Shown piece after piece: positions 29,901-41,900 of a stretch of 64,000 bases of DNA (position 1 is its first letter; each line of letters starts with the position of its first letter). A program made the translations under genes and the position numbers. The notes under the pieces were generated by a model. It was not told where the DNA came from, did not search any database, and was given only the letters and a program-made list of their open reading frames with translations. The stretch is taken from NCBI RefSeq assembly GCF_000974485.1, contig NZ_BBOM01000008.1, forward strand, positions 605,367-669,366, given 5' to 3'. The DNA comes from Streptomyces sp. NBRC 109706 (GTDB lineage Bacteria; Actinomycetota; Actinomycetes; Streptomycetales; Streptomycetaceae).

Positions 29901-32900
29901 TCGAACGCCTCGGCGAACACCGGGAACCGTTCATACAGGTCGAGGCCCATCCCGGCGCGCTGCGAGCCCTGACCGGTGAACAGGAACGCGGTGCGGCCCT
30001 CGCCCACCACCCCCGTGGCGAGCACCGCGTCGCCGGCCAGCACCGCCCGATGCTCCAACGCGGCCCTGGTCGTGGCCAGCGACCACGCCACATCCACCGC
30101 GTCCAACGCCGGCCGCTCGGCCACAAACGACCGCAGCCGTGCGATGCCGGCCTGCAGCCCCGCGGCCGACCTCGCCGACAGCACCCACGGCACCACCGCC
30201 GGTCCTGCCGCCCCCGGCCGTTCGGCCACCGGGGCCGATGCGGGGGCCTCCTCCAGGACGATGTGCGCGTTGGTGCCCCCGATCCCGAACGAGGAGACCC
30301 CCGCCCGGCGCGGACGATCCGCCCTGGGCCAGGCGCGGTTCTCCGTCAGCAGCTCCACCGCCCCGGCCGACCAGTCCACCTGCGGCGAGGGCTCGTCCAC
30401 ATGCAGCGTCGCGGGCAGCACCCCGTGCCGCATCGCCAGCACCATCTTGATGACGCCGGCGACCCCGGCCGCCGCCTGGGTGTGCCCGATATTCGACTTG
30501 ATCGAGCCCAGCCACAACGGCTCGCCCACCGCCCGGTCCTGACCATAGGTGGCCAGCAATGCCTGGGCCTCGATGGGGTCACCGAGCCGGGTGCCCGTGC
30601 CATGCGCCTCCACCGCGTCGATCTCCGCCGCCGTCAGCCGGGCGCTGGCCAACGCCTGCCGGATCACCCGCTGCTGCGAGGGCCCGTTCGGCGCCGTCAG
30701 ACCGTTCGACGCGCCGTCCTGGTTCACCGCGCTGCCGCGCACCACCGCCAGGACCTGACGCCCGCTGCGCCGGGCGTCCGAGAGCCGTTCCACCAGCAGC
30801 AGGCCGACCCCCTCGCCCCAGCCGGTGCCGTCGGCCGCCGCCGCGAACGCCTTGCAGCGACCGTCGGAGGCCAGCCCGTCCTGCCGGTCGAACTCCACGA
30901 ACGCGCCCGGCGTCGCCATCACCGTCACCCCACCGACCAGCGCCAGCTCACACTCCCCGGCCCGCAGCGCCTGCCCCGCCCAGTGCAGCGCGACCAGCGA
31001 CGACGAACACGCCGTGTCCACCGTCACCGCGGGACCCTCAAGACCGAACGCGTACGCGACCCGCCCCGACAGCACCGCCGCCGCGTTCCCGACCGCCGCA
31101 TGACCGTCGCCCTGCTCACCCGAGGCGGCCAACAGATGCATATAGTCCTGGCCGTTGGTCCCCGCGAACACCCCGACACCGCGCCCGCGCAACGACCGCG
31201 GGTCAAGACCGGCCGACTCGAACGTCTCCCACGCCGCCTCCAGCAGCAGCCGCTGCTGCGGGTCCATCGTCAACGCCTCACGCGGCGAGATCCCGAACAG
31301 GCCGGCGTCGAACTCCGCCGCGTCGTCGACAAACCCGCCGACCGGCGTGCGGGACCCGAACACCTCGGCGGGCCAACCCCGGTCGGCCGGAACGGGCGCC
31401 ATGGCGTCCCGCCCTCCGACGACCAGATCCCACAGCCCCTCCGGCGTCACCGTGCCACCCGGGAACCGGCAGGCCATCCCCACGATGGCCAACGGCTCGT
31501 CCACCGCCGCCCGTGACGCCGGCACGTCGACGCCGGCACCGGCGTCCACCCCGGTCAGCTGCTCCGCCAGATGCCGCGCCAGCGCCTGCGGCGTCGGATA
31601 GTCGAACACCAGCGTCGCCGAAAGCGTCAACCCGGTATGCGCGACCAGGAGGTTGTACAACTCGACCGCCGTCAGCGAATCGAACCCGAGGTCACGGAAC
31701 GCCCGGTCGGGCTCGACGGCCTCCGCGCCCGCGTGCCCGAGCACGGCGGCGGCCAGCTCCCGCACCAGCCCCAGCAACAGCTGCGACCGCCCCTCGGCGG
31801 GGGCCGACAGCAACTCCTGCCGCCAGCCCGCCTCGGGCCCCCCACCCGGAGCCGACACCGGGGCAGCGTCGCCGCCCAACTGGTCCGCCAGCAGCGGACT
31901 GGGCCGGAACGAGGCGAAACCCGGCGCAAAGGTGGCCCAGTCCACATCGGCGACCGTCAGATGCGACTCCCGTGCGTCGACCGCCTGGGCCAGGGCCTGG
32001 ATCGCCAGGTCCGGGGCGATCGGGATCAGCCCGCGTCGACGCATGACGTCCGACAGCCCGTCCAGGGTCGCCATGCCGCCGTCCGCCCACGGACCCCAGG
32101 CCACCGAAGTCCCCGGCAGCCCACGGCCGCGCCGGCGTTCCACCCATGCGTCCAGGAACGCGTTGGCCGCCGCATACGCCGCCTGCCCGCCGCTGCCCCA
32201 GGTCGCCGCGACCGACGAGAACACCACAAACAGATCGATCGGCAGCCCGGCGGTTAGCTCGTCGAGGTTGATCACGCCGGTGACCTTGGCGCGGGTCACC
32301 TCGGCGAGCGCTTCCCCGGTGTGCTGGTGCAACACCATCGCGTTCGAGACGCCGGCGGTGTGCACGACGCCGGTCAGCGGCCACCGGTCCGGAACGCCGG
32401 CGATCACCTCGGCGAGGGCGTCCCGGTCGGCGACATCGCACGCGACGACCGTCGCACGGGTGCCGAGTGCGGCCAGTTCGTCGACCAGCCCCTCGGGCGC
32501 CACCCCGGTGCGGCTGGTCAACACCAGATGCGGCACGCCCCGGCCCGCCAGCCAGCGGGCCACCAGGGAACCCAACGCGCCGGTGCCACCCGTGACCAGC
32601 ACCGTTCCCGAAGGACTCCACTCCGCCCCGGTCCGCCCCGCCGGCACGGCCCGGGCCAGCCGCCGCCCGTACCCGCCGGAACCGCGCACCGCCATCTGGT
32701 CCTCGACCCCACCGGCGAGCAGCCCGGCCAGCCGCGCCCCGGCCCTGGCATCCAGCTCGGCCGGCAGATCGACCAGGCCGCCCCAGCGCTGCGGAAGTTC
32801 AAGCGCCGCGACCCGGCCGAGCCCCCAGACGGCCGCCTGGCCCGGGCTCCGCAGCGGATCCGACCGCCCGATCGACACCGCACCCCGGGTCGCCACCCAC

Positions 32901-35900
32901 AACGGGACGGCGTCGCCGGCATCGTGGGACGCCTGCACCAGCGCCAACGCGACCGCGAGCGGCGCCGGCACCCCGCCGTCGCCCACCCGGCCGTCGAAAG
33001 CGTCGGCGGCCAACAGCACCCCGGCCAGGTCCCCGGCCTCGGCGGCGACCGACTCAAGCGACCGCGCCAGCTCCGGCCGGCTCGGCGAGGCCGCGTCGAC
33101 CGACAGGCTCCGCACGGTGGCGCCGGCCCCGGTCAGGGCGGCGGCGATATCGGCCGACGGGACATCCGTCGAGGTGACCAGCAGCCAGGTGCCGGCGAGC
33201 CCGGTGGGGGAGGAGACATCGGCGAGCGGCTTCCAGACGATCCGGTACCGCCACGCATCCACGACCGACCGCTCCCGGCGCTGGCGCCGCCACGACGACA
33301 GGACCGGCAACACCTCGCCGAGCGCGGCCGGGACCTCCGGCAACTCCAGCTCGACGGCGAGCTGTTCCAGGTCCTCGCGTTCCACCGCGTCCCAGAAGAC
33401 GGACTCCGTCCCATCGCCGCCGGCGGCCTCGGCGACCGGCTCCGGCCAGTAACGCTCCCGCTGGAACGCATAGGTCGGCAGCTGGACGATCCGCCCGCCC
33501 CAACCCTCGTACAGCCCGGGCCAGTTGACATTGACGCCGGCCGTCCACAGCCGGCCGAGCGCGGTGACGGCGGTGTCGGTCTCGTCCCGGTCCTTGCGGA
33601 GGAGGGGGGCGAACGTGGCGTCGGCGACGGTGGTCTGCGCCATGCCGGACAGCACGCCGTCGGGGCCGAGTTCGAGATAACGGGTCACGCCCATGGCTTC
33701 GAGCGCGGTGACGCCGTCGGCGAACCGGACCGTTTCACGGACCTGCCTGAGCCAGTACTCGGGCTGCTGCAGCTGGCCTGGCTCGGCGACGGTGCCGGTC
33801 AGGTTCGAAACGATCGGAATGCGGGCGGGGTTGAACGTGAGGTTGTTCAGGACCGAAGCGAATTCGTCCAGCATCGGTTCCATCAGGGCCGAATGGAACG
33901 CATGCGAGACGGTCAGAACGTTGAACCGCCGGCCCCGGCTGGCGCATTCGGCGGCGTAGCGCTCGATCGCCTCGCTGGTACCGGAGAGCACCACGGAGTT
34001 CGGACCATTGACAGCGGCGAGGTCCAGCCCCGAGCCGGCGACATCCGCCTCGGTGGCCTGGACCGCCACCATCCCGCCACCGGACGGCAACGCCTGCATC
34101 AGCCGGCCGCGCTCCGCGACCAGCACACACGCATCGTCCAGATCAAGGACCCCCGCGGCATGGGCGGCCACGATCTCACCCAACGAGTGCCCCAGCAACA
34201 CATCCGGGACCACCCCCCAGGACTCCACCAACCGGAACACGGCGACTTCGAGAGCGAACAGGCCCGCCTGCGCCCACCCCGTCTCGTCAAGGCCAACACC
34301 ATCGGTCAGAACCTCGCGCAGCGGACGCTCCCACCGCATATCCAACCGCGCACACACCGCGTCAAACGCCTCGGCGAACACCGGGAACGCCTCGTACAAC
34401 CCCAGGCCCATGCCGGCGCGTTGCGCACCCTGACCCGTAAACAGGAACGCCGTCCGACCCTCACCCGCCACACCCGTGGCCAGCACATCCCCATCACCCG
34501 CCAGCACGACCCGATGCTCCAACGCGGCCCGCGTCGTCGCCAACGACCACCCCACATCCACCGCGTCCAACGCCGGCCGCTCGGCGACAAACGACCGCAA
34601 CCGCGCGACCTGCGCCCGCAGCGCGGCATCGGACTTCGCCGACACCACCCACGGCACCAACCCCGGCGCCCGCCGGGCCGGAACGGTCGCTACGGGCTCC
34701 GGCTCCGGGGCCTGTTCCAGAATCACATGGGCGTTGGTGCCGCTGATGCCGAACGAGGAGACGCCCGCCCGTCGCGGCCGGTCGAGCCGGGGCCAGGGCC
34801 GGGATTCGGTGAGGAGCCGCACCGCGCCCGCCGTCCAGTCGACCTGGGGGGTGGGGGCGTCGACATGGAGAGTGGCCGGCAGGGTGCCATTCCGCAGGGC
34901 CATCACCATCTTGATGACGCCCGCGACCCCCGCCGCGGCCTGGGTGTGGGCGATATTCGACTTGACGGAGCCGATCCACAGCGGCTCCCGCTCATCCCGG
35001 TTCTGGCCATAGGTGGCGAGCAGCGCCTGGGCCTCGATGGGGTCGCCCAGGCGGGTGCCCGTGCCATGGGCCTCGACCGTGTCGATGTCCCCCGGCGCGA
35101 GCCGCGCGTTGGTCAACGCCTGCTGGATGACGCGTTGTTGGGAGGGCCCGTTGGGCGCGCTGAGGCCGTTGGACGCGCCGTCCTGGTTGATGGCGCTGCC
35201 GCGCATCACGGCCAGGATCTGGTGACCGTTGCGTTGGGCGTCGGAGAGCCGTTCGACGAGGAGGAGCCCGGCGCCCTCGCCCCAGCCCATCCCGTCGGAC
35301 GAGGCGGCGAACGCCTTGCAGCGGCCGTCCGCCGCCAGTCCGCCCTGTCGGTCGAACTCGGCGAAGACCCCGGCGTTGGTCATGACGGTGACACCGCCGA
35401 CAAGGGCCAGCTCGCACTCCGTGGCGCGTAGTGCCTGCGCGGCCAGATGCAGCGCCACCAGGGACGACGAACAGGCGGTGTCCACCGTCACGGCCGGGCC
35501 TTCGAGGCCGAAGACATAGGCGAGGCGGCCCGACATCACGCTGGTGGCATTGCCCGTGAGGAGATGCCCCTCGGCGCCCTGGGGGAGTCGCATGCCGGTG
35601 CCGTATCCGGAGGTGCCGCCGCCGACAAAGACGCCGGTGCGGCTTCCGCGCAGCGCCTGGGGGGTGATGCCGGCGGATTCGAGGGTTTCCCAGGCGGTTT
35701 CCAGAAGGAGACGCTGCTGGGGGTCCATGGCCAACGCCTCACGGGGACTGATGCCGAAGAGGTCGGCGTCGAAGTCCGTGACACTGTCGATAAATCCTCC
35801 CCAGCCGGCTGCCTGGGCCGGCCAGCCCCGGTCCGTCGGGAAGGACGTGATGCCGTCGGTGGCGCTTTCGACCAGCTCCCACAGCTGCTGCGGTGAGGTG

Positions 35901-38900
35901 ACGGCGCCGGGATAGCGGCAGGCCATGCCGACGATCGCGATCGGCTCGTCGACACCGACCACCGTCGTCGAACTGGCGGCGGAGGGTGTGGGGGCTTCGA
36001 GGTCCTGGTCGGAGAGCCGGCTCAGAAGCAGATCGACCAGCACGGACGAGGTCGGGTAGTCGAACACCAGGGTGGTGGGCAGGGACAGGCCGGTGGCGCT
36101 CTGGAGACGGTTCCGCATATCGACGGCCATGAGGGAGTCGAAGCCCAGATCGCGGAACGCCCGGTCCGGCTCCACGGCCTGCGCGCCGGAGTGCCCCAAC
36201 ACCGCGGCGGCCTGGTCGCGGACCACATCCAGCAGCAGGTTTCGCTGTTGCGCGGGCGGTACGTGGGCGAGTTGTCGCAGCAGCTCCGAGGTGCCGCCGC
36301 CGTCGGCGCGGTCCGGGTCCGCCGCCGTGGGCGCGGCCTCGGGGAGATCGGCGAGCAGGGGGCTGGGGCGGACCGCGGTGAAGGAGGCCGCGAAAGCCGA
36401 CCAGTCGATATCGGCGACGGTCAGGGCCGGTTCCGCCGCGTCGACGGCGGTGGCAAGGGCGCGGACGGCCAATGCCGGGTCCATCGGGGTGAAGCCGCGT
36501 CGGCGGAGAATCTGCTGCGTCTCGCCCTGAACGGCCATACCCGCGTCATCCCAGGGGCCCCAGGCGATGGAGGTGCCGGGCAGGCCCCTGTCGTGGCGGT
36601 GCTGGATCCAGGCGTCCAGGAACGCGTTGCCGGCGGCGTAGGCGCCCTGACCGGCGCTGCCCCATATGGCGGCGCCCGAGGAGAACACCAGGAAAAGCTC
36701 CAGCGGCAGCCCCGCCGTCAACTCGTCCAGATGCACGGCACCCTCGACCTTGGCGCTCAGCGTCGCGGCGATGTCGTCCCGGTCGGTGTGTTCGAGTAGT
36801 TGTGCGTCGCCGATGCCGGCGGCGTGGACGATGCCGTGTAGTGGCCATTGCTCGGGGATGTCGGCGATGACGGTGGCGAGGGTGGTGCGGTCGGTGACAT
36901 CGCAGGCGGTCACGGTGACCTGGGTGCCCAGCGTTTCCAGCTCGGTGACGAGTCCGTCGGGTGCTGTCCCGGAGCGGCTGGTCAGGACCAGATGCGGTAC
37001 CCCGCGGCTGGCCAGCCAGCGGGCTACTACCGTGCCCAAGGCGCCGGTGCCGCCGGTGATCAGGACCGTGCCGGACGGTTGCCATGGTTCGGGCTCGACG
37101 GTGGTCGGTAGGGCGCGGACCATCCGTCGGCCGTAGAGGCCGGAACCGCGTACCGCGATCTGGTCCTCCCCGCCACCGTCGTCCTGGGCGGTGAGGATTC
37201 CGGCCAGTCGTGCGGCCGTGCGGGCGTCGAGTTGGGTGGGCAGGTCGATCATGCCGCCCCAGCGGCGTGGATACTCCAGGGCGGCCACCCGGCCCAGACC
37301 CCATAGCGCCGCCGCCGTCGGGTCGGTGAGGCGGTCGGAGGCGCCCACCGATATCGCGCCCCGGGTGAGCAGCCACAACGGCGCGTCCACCTCGGCATCG
37401 CCCAGCGCCCGCACCAACTCCACCAGGGCCGCGAGTCGATCCACCACCCCCGTGCTGTCGGCGGGCATCGCCACCACACCGCGCACCTCGGGCAGGGCGG
37501 TGATCCGCTCCACAAGGCCGGCGCGATCCCAGGCCGCGTCGGTCGGGAGGATCACCGTCCGGGCGCCCGCCTCGGCCAGCGCCGTGACCACATCCTCGTC
37601 GACGCCGCCGGCCACCAACCAGGTCCCCTCAAGCGACGCTGGGGGCGGTGTCTGCAGTGGCTTCCACACCACCCGGTAGCGCCAGGCATCGATAACGGAA
37701 CGTTGACGTCGTTCCCGCCGCCAGGACGCCAACGCCGGCACCACCGAACCCAACAGCTGTGGGGCGTCGGAGAGTTGCAGGGTGTCGGCGAGTTCGCCGA
37801 GGTCTTCACGCTCGACCGCGTCCCAGAACCGGGACTCGACCGCATCCACCTCCTGCACGGTGCCGGGAGCCGGGGCCTCCAGCCAGTAGCGCTGATGCTG
37901 GAAGGCATAGGTCGGCAACGGAACCCGACGGCCGGTCAGGACGGTGGACCAGTCCACCCCGACCCCGGCCTGCCATGCCTCTCCGAGTGAGGCCAGCAGG
38001 CGGCGCATCCCACCCTCGTCACGGCGCAGCGTGCCCAGGACGGCGGCGCGGGTGTCGGACGCCTGGGCGGTCTCCTCGATACCGACCGTCAGTACGGGGT
38101 GGGCGGAGACCTCGATAAAGGTGCGCGCGCCCTGTCCCAGCAGAGTGCGGATGGCGTCCTCGAACCGAACGGTGGAACGCAGGTTGTCGAACCAGTACCC
38201 GGCGCCCAAGCCGCCGTCGACCGGGGCGCCGGTCAACGTGGAGAGCATCGGAATCCGGCCGACGGACGGGGAAACAGGGGCGAGGTCGGTGAGGATCCGC
38301 TCACGCAGCTGCTCCATCTGTGCCGAGTGCGAGGCGTAGTCCACGGCGATGCGGCGGGCACGGATCCCGCGCCGCTCGCACGCGACCAGCAGTGCCTCCA
38401 GGGCCTCCACCTCGCCCGAAACCACCGTGGACGACGGCCCGTTCACCGCCGCAACGGAAAGCCCAGGACTGCCCGCAGTCAGGTCGTCGACGGTCTCCCG
38501 GCCGGCGGCCACCGACACCATCCCACCCCCACCCGCAACCGCCACCAACGCCCGCGACCGCAAGGCCACCACCCGCGCAGCGTCCCCAAGCGACAACCAA
38601 CCCCCCACACACGCCGCCGCGATCTCGCCCTGCGAATGCCCCACCACCGCCGAAGGCACCACCCCCACCGACCGCCACACCTCGGCCAACGACACCATCA
38701 CCGCCCACAACACCGGCTGCACCACATCAACCCGCACCACACCGTCATCACCGTCGAGCAGCACCCCGGTCAACGACCAGTCCACAAACGGCGCCAACGC
38801 CGCCTCGCACTCGATCAGCCGCTCCCGAAAGACCTCAGAGGACTCCCACAACCCCCGCGCCATCCCCACCCACTGCGAACCCTGACCAGGAAACACCCAC

Positions 38901-41900
38901 ACCACACCACCCGAACCCGCCGCCACCGAAGAAGCCCCCGACAACCCCGCCAACAACTCATCCCGCCCCGCACCCACCACCACCGCACGATGCTCCAACC
39001 CAGCCCGCCCCATCGCCAACGACCACCCCACATCCACAGGACTCAACTCAGGCCTCTCGGCCACAAACGACCGCAACCGCTCCAACTGCCCCCGCAACGC
39101 CCCCTCCGACTTCGCCGACACCACCCACGCCGTCACACCCCCAACAGCACCGCCCCCACCAACGGCCGCAACATCCGGGCCCTGCTCCAAGATCACATGT
39201 GCGTTGGTCCCACTGATCCCAAACGAAGACACCCCCGCCCGCCGAGGCCGGTCCACCTCGGGCCACTCCCGAGCCCCCGTCAACAACGACACCGCACCCG
39301 CCGACCAGTCCACCTGCGGCGACGGCTCATCCACATGCAACGTCGCCGGCAACACCCCATGCCGCAACGCCAACACCATCTTGATCACACCCGCCACACC
39401 GGCGGCGGACTGGGTGTGCCCGATATTGGACTTCACCGACCCCAGCCACAGCGGCTCGCCACCCTCACCCCGCCCCTGCCCATAGGTCGCCAGCAGCGCC
39501 TGCGCCTCGATCGGATCACCGAGCCGCGTCCCCGTCCCATGCGCCTCCACGGCGTCCACATCCGCCGTCGTCAACCGGGCGTTGGCCAGGGCCTGTTGGA
39601 TGACGCGCTGCTGCGAGGGGCCGTTCGGCGCCGACAGGCCATTGGACGCGCCATCCTGGTTCACCGCGCTGCCACGCACCACGGCCAGCACCTGGTGCCC
39701 ATTGCGTTGCGCGTCCGAAAGCCGCTCCAGCAGCACCAGGCCGACGCCCTCGGACCAGCCCGTGCCGTCGGCCGCGGCCGCGAACGACTTGCACTGCCCG
39801 TCGGAGGCCAGGCCGTCCTGCTGGCCGAACTCGACAAACGCACCCGGCGTGACCATGACCGTGACCCCGCCGGCCAACGCGAGATCGCACTCGCCGGTGT
39901 GCAGGGCCTGGTTGGCCAGATGCATGGCCACCAGCGACGACGAGCACGCCGTGTCCACCGTCACCGCCGGGCCCTCAAGGCCGAAGGTGTAGGAGACCCG
40001 GCCCGAGATGACGCTGCCCGCTGTGCCGGTGATCAGATGCCCCTCGGCGCCGGGCACACCCGTGGCCCCGTACCCGGACGAGGCCGCGCCGGCGAACACG
40101 CCGACGCTCCGGCCCCGCAACGACCGGGGATCCAGGCCGGCCGACTCGAACGTCTCCCAGGCGGCCTCCAGCAGCAGCCGCTGCTGCGGATCCATCGCCA
40201 GGGCCTCACGCGGCGAGATCCCGAACAGGTCGGCGTCGAAGTCCGCCACGCCCCGCATAAACCCGCCCAGTTGCACGATGTCGCCGGGGGCGACGCTCGG
40301 CCAGCCACGGTCGGTCGGGAACGGCGCGATGCCGTCCTCGCCGGTGGCGACCAACCGCCACAGCTCCTCCGGCGACATCACACCGCCGGGGTAGCGGCAG
40401 GCCATGCCCACGATCGCGATCGGCTCCCCGGTGTCCACGGGCGTGGACGTCGTCGTGGGGGAGCGGTCGGCCTCGCCGAGCAGCTGTCCGATCAGATACT
40501 GCGCCAGCGCCAGCGGCATCGGATAGTCGAACACCAGCGTGGCGGGCAGCCGCAGCCCGGTGCGTGCGGCCAGCAGATCGCGCAGCTCCACGGCGGTGAG
40601 CGAGGTGAAACCGAGATCCTTGAACGCCCGCCCGGGATCGATCGCCCGCGGATCGGGATGCTGCATGACGGTCGCGACCGCCGACAGCACCAGATCCACC
40701 AGGACCCGCTGACGCTCGGCGATCGGAAGGCCGGCCAGCAGCTCCCGAAGCTCGGCGCCGTCCCCCGAGCCCTCGTTCCCCTCCCCGCCGGCGGTCGGGG
40801 TCTCGACCGCCTCCGGAAGGTCCGACAGCAGCGAACTCGGCCGCACCAGGGTGAAGGCGGCCGCGAACCGGGGCCAGTCCACGTCGGCGACGGTCACACT
40901 CGGCTGCCGCTGCTCGATCGCCTGCGCCAGCGCACGCACCGCCAGCTCGGGGTCCAGCGGCGCCAACCCCTGCCGGCGCAGCAGCCGTTCGGCCTCCCCC
41001 TCGGCGGCCATGCCCGCCCCGGCCCACGGCCCCCAGGCGATCGACACGCCGGGCAAACCCCGGTCCCGGCGGGACTCCGCCCATGCGTCGAGGAACGCGT
41101 TGCCCGCCGCATAGGCGCCCTGACCGCCACCGCCCCAGGTCGCCGCGATCGACGAGAACACCACGAACTGCTCCAGCGGCAGATCCCGCGTCAGCTCGTC
41201 CAACAGAACCGTGCCCTCGACCTTGCTCCGCAGCACCCCGGCCATCGCGTCCCTGCTGGTCCGCTCCAACGCCTCGGGATCGTCGACCCCGGCCGCGTGG
41301 ACCACACCGGTGAGCGGCCACCGCTCCGGAACGCCCGCGATCACCGCCGCGAGGGCATCCCGGTCGGCGACATCGCACGCGACCACGCTGACCCGGGTGC
41401 CCAGCGCCGCCAGCTCCTCCACCAGCCCCTCGGGGGCGACCCCCCGGCGGCTGGTCAGCACCAGATGCGGCGCCCCGCGCCCCGCCAGCCAGCGGGCCAC
41501 CACCACGCCCAACGCGCCGGTCCCACCGGTGACCAGAACCGTCCCGGCGGGACGCCACTCGACACCGGTCCCACGCGCCGGAGTCGCCCGCACCAGCCGA
41601 CGCCCGTAGACAACGGGACCGCGCAGCGCGACCTGGTCCTCCGCGCCGCTCGCCAGCACGCCGACGAGCCGGGCGGACGTCTGCTCCGTCCACCGCGCCG
41701 GCAGATCGACAAGACCGCCCCACCGATGCGGCAACTCCAGCGCGGCGACCCGGCCAAGACCCCACGCCGTGGCCGGCGACGGATCCGTCAACCGGTCCGT
41801 CGCACCCACCGACACCGCACCCCGCGTCAGCACCCACAGCGGCGCCGACACCTCGGCCAACGCCCGCACCGTGTCCAACACATCCGACCAACCGTCCGCG

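Larger units (their letters stand above)
26255..31498 (-). other. PKS-B module 4: KS-AT(malonyl)-inactive KR-ACP-TE
   Basis: KS is about 30240-31498. AT is about 29010-29996, with GHSLGE and HAFH (malonyl). KR-like sequence (27690-28840) keeps the coenzyme loop GGLGTVG but has lost the catalytic residues. The ACP reads GMSSL (Ser where Asp is usual; phosphopantetheine Ser5875). TE is about 26255-26960. A beta-keto acyl chain should be passed to the TE. Confidence 0.9.

Noticed and set aside
36560..37690. Inactive KR in PKS-B module 2
   Set aside because: Lys (SAKVEG), Ser, Tyr and Asn (GAYAAGN) are all present, so activity is expected.
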